DNA of 20,898 bases from contig CM044490.1 in assembly GCA_024364805.1 (NCBI GenBank), positions 123,469,445 to 123,490,342 on the forward strand. Reading direction: 5' to 3'. The notes under the pieces are model-generated. The model was not told the origin of the DNA. It did not search any database and saw only the letters and a list, made by a program, of their open reading frames with translations. Position numbers and translations under genes: made by a program. Origin of the DNA: Euprymna scolopes. Lineage: Eukaryota; Mollusca; Cephalopoda; Sepiida; Sepiolidae. Shown piece after piece: positions 18,119-20,898 of the stretch. Within the stretch, counting starts at the first letter, position 1. Every line of letters starts with the position of its first letter.

Positions 18119-18640
18119 AACCCAGGAATCTGTACAGAATTTCCAGCAGAACGCTTTATTTAATCCACAGGAGTAGCTTGTTCTCATTACGTCAGCCATA
18201 ACCAACTAGAAGTATTAAGTACAGGTTGACCTCTTCCCCACAAAACACAACCTATATTTTTTATAACAGTTAATTTTATTTATTTTCTAGAATATGCAGA
18301 AAATATTCAAAAAATTATTCCTCAACCTGTCATATTCAAAGGTTAATTTTAAGTCTAAAAATTAATTTGACATTTTATAAAAGTTGATAAAATATATAGC
18401 TTATATGGGTTTTGTCTAATATTTTTATTAGTGCGGGGGAGGGGGCGTCACCTGGTAATTTGTAACTTTATTCGTAGTATCTCTCACACTGAGGATTGAA
18501 CTTTCAACCTATAGAAAACTGGCATTTAAAATTAATTATTACTTAAGACTTGTCTTATGAAACACGTCATTGTGGCCACTTTTATGAATTTCAAGAAGCT
18601 TAATCTTGTGGTTTGTTTTAGCCGTGTTGTTTTACTACTT
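18119..18640. other. Stretch without recognised gene
   Basis: It contains a G-rich run near 18434. On the minus strand, AGGTTGAAAGTTCAATCCTC (about 18494-18513) is a weak B-box-like match, insufficient to call a SINE. Otherwise AT-rich and unassigned. Confidence 0.45.
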
Positions 18641-19295
18641 ACTAGCAGGAAGACACGACGTTGCCCGGGACTGAATAACGATCAATGAATATTTCACTCT
18701 CTCATATTTTTGTCATGGAAATAGGGGAAATCGCCCATTTCTCAATCAAATCGATTGATTGCCTACTTTGGTTAAGGACCCATCGCGGTGCACCAGAAGG
18801 AAATTTCACAGTAATCTATATTGCACTGTAGAGAACCTACTGCTGATTTTCTAGAATTATTTTTTATAATTGCTTGAATTAAAGTTTAAAATGTAAAAGC
18901 CAAGTATCCTGCTTTAGTTGTGTTCTAAACAGAAACATCCATTTCGAACGCGCCCCTGTCATATCAATGAACCAACTGTTGATTTTATATGTGAGACCTT
19001 TCGGCTTGTGTGGTAATAAAACTTATCAAATTTCATTGTGATGTTAGGCTGTGTAAGGTGTTCACCTTTGTCAAAATCGCCTGGTCCTCCTTTCATTGGA
19101 TTGTTTCGATTATCGATCATTAATACTTATTGAAGATATTCTGATACACAACCTACCTAAGCACACTGCCAGAAACATGAAGTGCCTTCTAATGAAATTT
19201 CATAAAAATCGGTTTAGCCGTTTTCGAGTCCATAGGAAACGAACTCACATAGAAATCACGCACATATATATATATCCTTTTATAAACTAGTAGAG
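18641..19295 (+). mobile_element. Dispersed repeat family R1, copy 3 (most complete)
   Basis: It begins ACTAGCAGGAAGACACGACG then TTGCCCGGGA, and ends TTTATAAACTAGTAGAG, so the outermost bases ACTAG and CTAGT are a short inverted repeat. All landmarks of copies 1 and 2 occur in order. The 3' third carries GAAATTTCATAAAAATCGGT, TTAGCCGTTTTCGAGTC and GGAAACGAACTCACATAGA, then (TA)n. It has no conserved coding frame, so it is a non-autonomous element of about 650 bases. The AATTTCATAAAAATCGGT phrase is common in invertebrate repeats; the mobilising class is not established. Confidence 0.85.
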
Positions 19296-19934
19296 ATCAC
19301 TATATATTATAATATATTACTTCCGTTTTCAGAAAGACCAGTGACTAGCCAGAGACCAGCTTAACTAGAGATATTGATCTGTATGAATGAACTATTCGTC
19401 TAATAAAATTGAGTAAAAACTGTTTATTCTGTATTCCATTATGATGGCTCGCTTTAATAACACTTGCGAGATTGGCAATGGCTTTGTGCTATTGCCTTAG
19501 TTAATCATTGGCAACCTAATCATAAATAACAGCCTATTTTTCGAATTCCATTCTAGCTTTTTTGATAACTACTTAACACATGAGGGACACTTTCTATTCA
19601 CGGATAACTATGTCACTTGACAGGACCTGTCCAATGGTGCTCCATTGTGAGATGAAAACCCAACGATCATCTAATCCTTGGAAAGGCGTAATAATTGAGT
19701 GCCAGTAATAAAGCCAAGCGGATTTCACATTTTTCTATTTTCAAGTTCCATCGCAATGTAAGGCTATGATATTATGCTGTTAAAAATAAATCTCAAAAAT
19801 AAAGAAGAAATAATATATACTATGGTTTCTGTATAATTAATCGTATATAATATATATTTTTTTATTTTTTAATAATAAATGTTTAACAGAACTTGCAACT
19901 GAATTTTACCTAGTATTTTATTTGTCGTACCAGG
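19296..19934. other. Stretch without recognised gene
   Basis: No domain, hairpin or RNA box of note. AT-rich blocks lie near 19780-19880. Confidence 0.5.
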
Positions 19935-20095
19935 GGACCTTGTAGAAGGTTAACTCAATGCAAACGATACTAAGAATACAATTGTGAATTACTTAAGAGT
20001 TTTACACGGTCAAAGACATCACGTTTGTTTTATGTTCTTTTCCTTCTTCGTGGTACAGGTTCGAACCTGCCTGTTCACTACCACTTTTTTTTTTT
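19935..20095 (+). repeat. Dispersed repeat with B box and T run
   Basis: CGATACTAAGAATACAATTG then TTTTACACGGTC (19964-20010) matches 4379-4420. It is followed near 20065 by CAGGTTCGAACCTGCC, a good tRNA B-box/T-arm sequence with self-complementary ends, then TTCACTACCA and a run of T. The B box, acceptor-like tail and T-run order is what a Pol III-transcribed tRNA-derived SINE or decayed tRNA gene would show. No convincing A box lies 30-60 bases upstream, so an active gene is not called. Confidence 0.5.
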
Positions 20096-20173
20096 GCTCA
20101 AGAGACATCTCCAAACACCTGGGCAACGCCGAGTACCCAGACTAGTTCACAAATAAGAGCTATTATCAAAATA

Positions 20174-20285
20174 CACCTGAAGAAGGCCGGAGAATACATT
20201 GGCCGAAACGTTATGAAAATAGCAAACCATATGAGAACAGCAGTCTGAACCATCCAAATAACATATCAATCCTCATCTCAAAAAT
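20174..20285 (+). repeat. Structured motif copy 6 (best preserved)
   Basis: CACCTGAAGAAGGCCGGAGA, ATACATTGGCCGAAACGTTA, TGAGAACAGCAGTCTGAACC, ATCCAAATAACATATCAATC, CTCATCTCAAAAATTTAGAA. GGCC and GGCC can pair across a loop of about 12 bases, flanked by CTGAAGA and GAAAC. The extended downstream part matches 10900-10985. Confidence 0.8.
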
Positions 20286-20876
20286 TTAGAAACGTATACA
20301 TCTATCTACTTTATATAAATAAAGGTATCGGTAGAGATTTATATAATATGTATTTTTATAGTCGCATTCATGCAAACTACATTGCATGACAGATTTGTTG
20401 ATGTATGTTGCTTGTCCATATGTATATAGAAGTAATTTCGCATAAACATTTAGAAAAAAAATCTCGGTGAATTCTATCCTCACTAATGTCTGGTATGCAT
20501 TTGAACACATAGGATTTTAGCGCTGTAATGGCTGGCTGAGCATGTCACTCGAACTCTGTGGGGTAGGCATACAGACAATGGCCGTCAAGCACTTCACATA
20601 GCTGGAAATAAGTTGTAATCTTTGCTTTACCCATCACTTAAGCATAATTCTTTGCTTTATTTAGGACTTTCACACACTGTCCTGAAAGAAAGACACTTAA
20701 ACAAACAGGCATACATAACTTGTAAGGATAGTAATGTCTTCCTAGACGGCATGACTTTGGTTTTTATGCATTTCTCAAATGCATAGTAATTATGTTATCC
20801 AATTTCAAATTTCTAACGTTATGGGAGTCTTGGGAGTCGTTCTGGGAAGCTATTTGTACTATTGGCTCTTTATTTT
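20286..20876. other. Stretch without recognised gene
   Basis: The frame at 20286-20510 (minus) shows no domain and is judged spurious. A small near-duplication (ATCTTTGCTTTA / TTCTTTGCTTTA) occurs at about 20619 and 20649. Confidence 0.5.
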
Positions 20877-20898
20877 CACACACACACACACAATATAT
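20877..20898. repeat. (CA)n(TA)n microsatellite, cut by the window end
   Basis: About eight CA units followed by ATAT at the last base of the window. Confidence 0.9.

Noticed and set aside
18494-18513. Minus-strand AGGTTGAAAGTTCAATCCTC as a SINE B box
   Set aside because: The B-box match is weak, and no A box or shared body with another locus was found.
1-20898. CRISPR arrays, bacterial operons or phage genes
   Set aside because: The AT-rich repeat landscape, microsatellites, eukaryotic retroelements and lack of dense open frames are those of an animal genome; no spaced identical short repeats were found.

Overview
The window reads as intergenic DNA of a cephalopod mollusc, most likely an octopus. 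This is an inference. It rests on very AT-rich DNA, long (TA)n, (CA)n and (CT)n microsatellites, and a dense mix of tRNA-Arg-like and 5S-like short elements, non-LTR retrotransposon and Penelope remnants, mariner and hAT debris, and palindromic repeats. tRNA-Arg-derived SINEs are known from octopus. I find no host protein-coding gene: almost all open frames are short, often start at non-ATG codons, lie in low-complexity DNA and show no domain. The open frames I can interpret all belong to transposable elements.

Layout. 1-517: 3' part of a Penelope-like element (GIY-YIG nuclease, minus strand), cut off at a (TA)n run. 1134-1727: long (TA)n followed by two different foldback elements side by side. 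2385-2590: a hidden, decayed non-LTR reverse transcriptase fragment (minus). 2600-3290: five diverged tandem units of about 137-160 bp. 4294-4440 and 19935-20095: partial tRNA-related short elements. 5994-6644: two inverted copies of a dispersed repeat. 6988-7228: a MITE with terminal inverted repeats. 7455-7903, 12107-12707 and 18641-19295: three copies of one 0.45-0.65 kb repeat family. 12815-13250: second copy of the first foldback family abutting a mariner 3' end. 14506-14620 and 15810-15923: two 5S-rRNA-derived sequences, the first followed by an LTR-like segment, the second head-to-head with a LINE 3' end (15511-15802). 16632-17225: an internally deleted hAT transposon.

The most intriguing signal is a short structured motif present in six diverged copies on both strands (near 4753, 10006, 10860, 16205, 18022 and 20174). 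Each has CTGAAGA (or close) before a potential GC stem-loop, then GAAA. This order resembles the core of a hammerhead ribozyme, but the fit is incomplete (an extra base before the stem, and no clear helix III or cleavage triplet), so it is offered as a hypothesis.

Nothing here works as a pathway. The window records repeated insertion, truncation and nesting of transposable elements, many ending at microsatellites.
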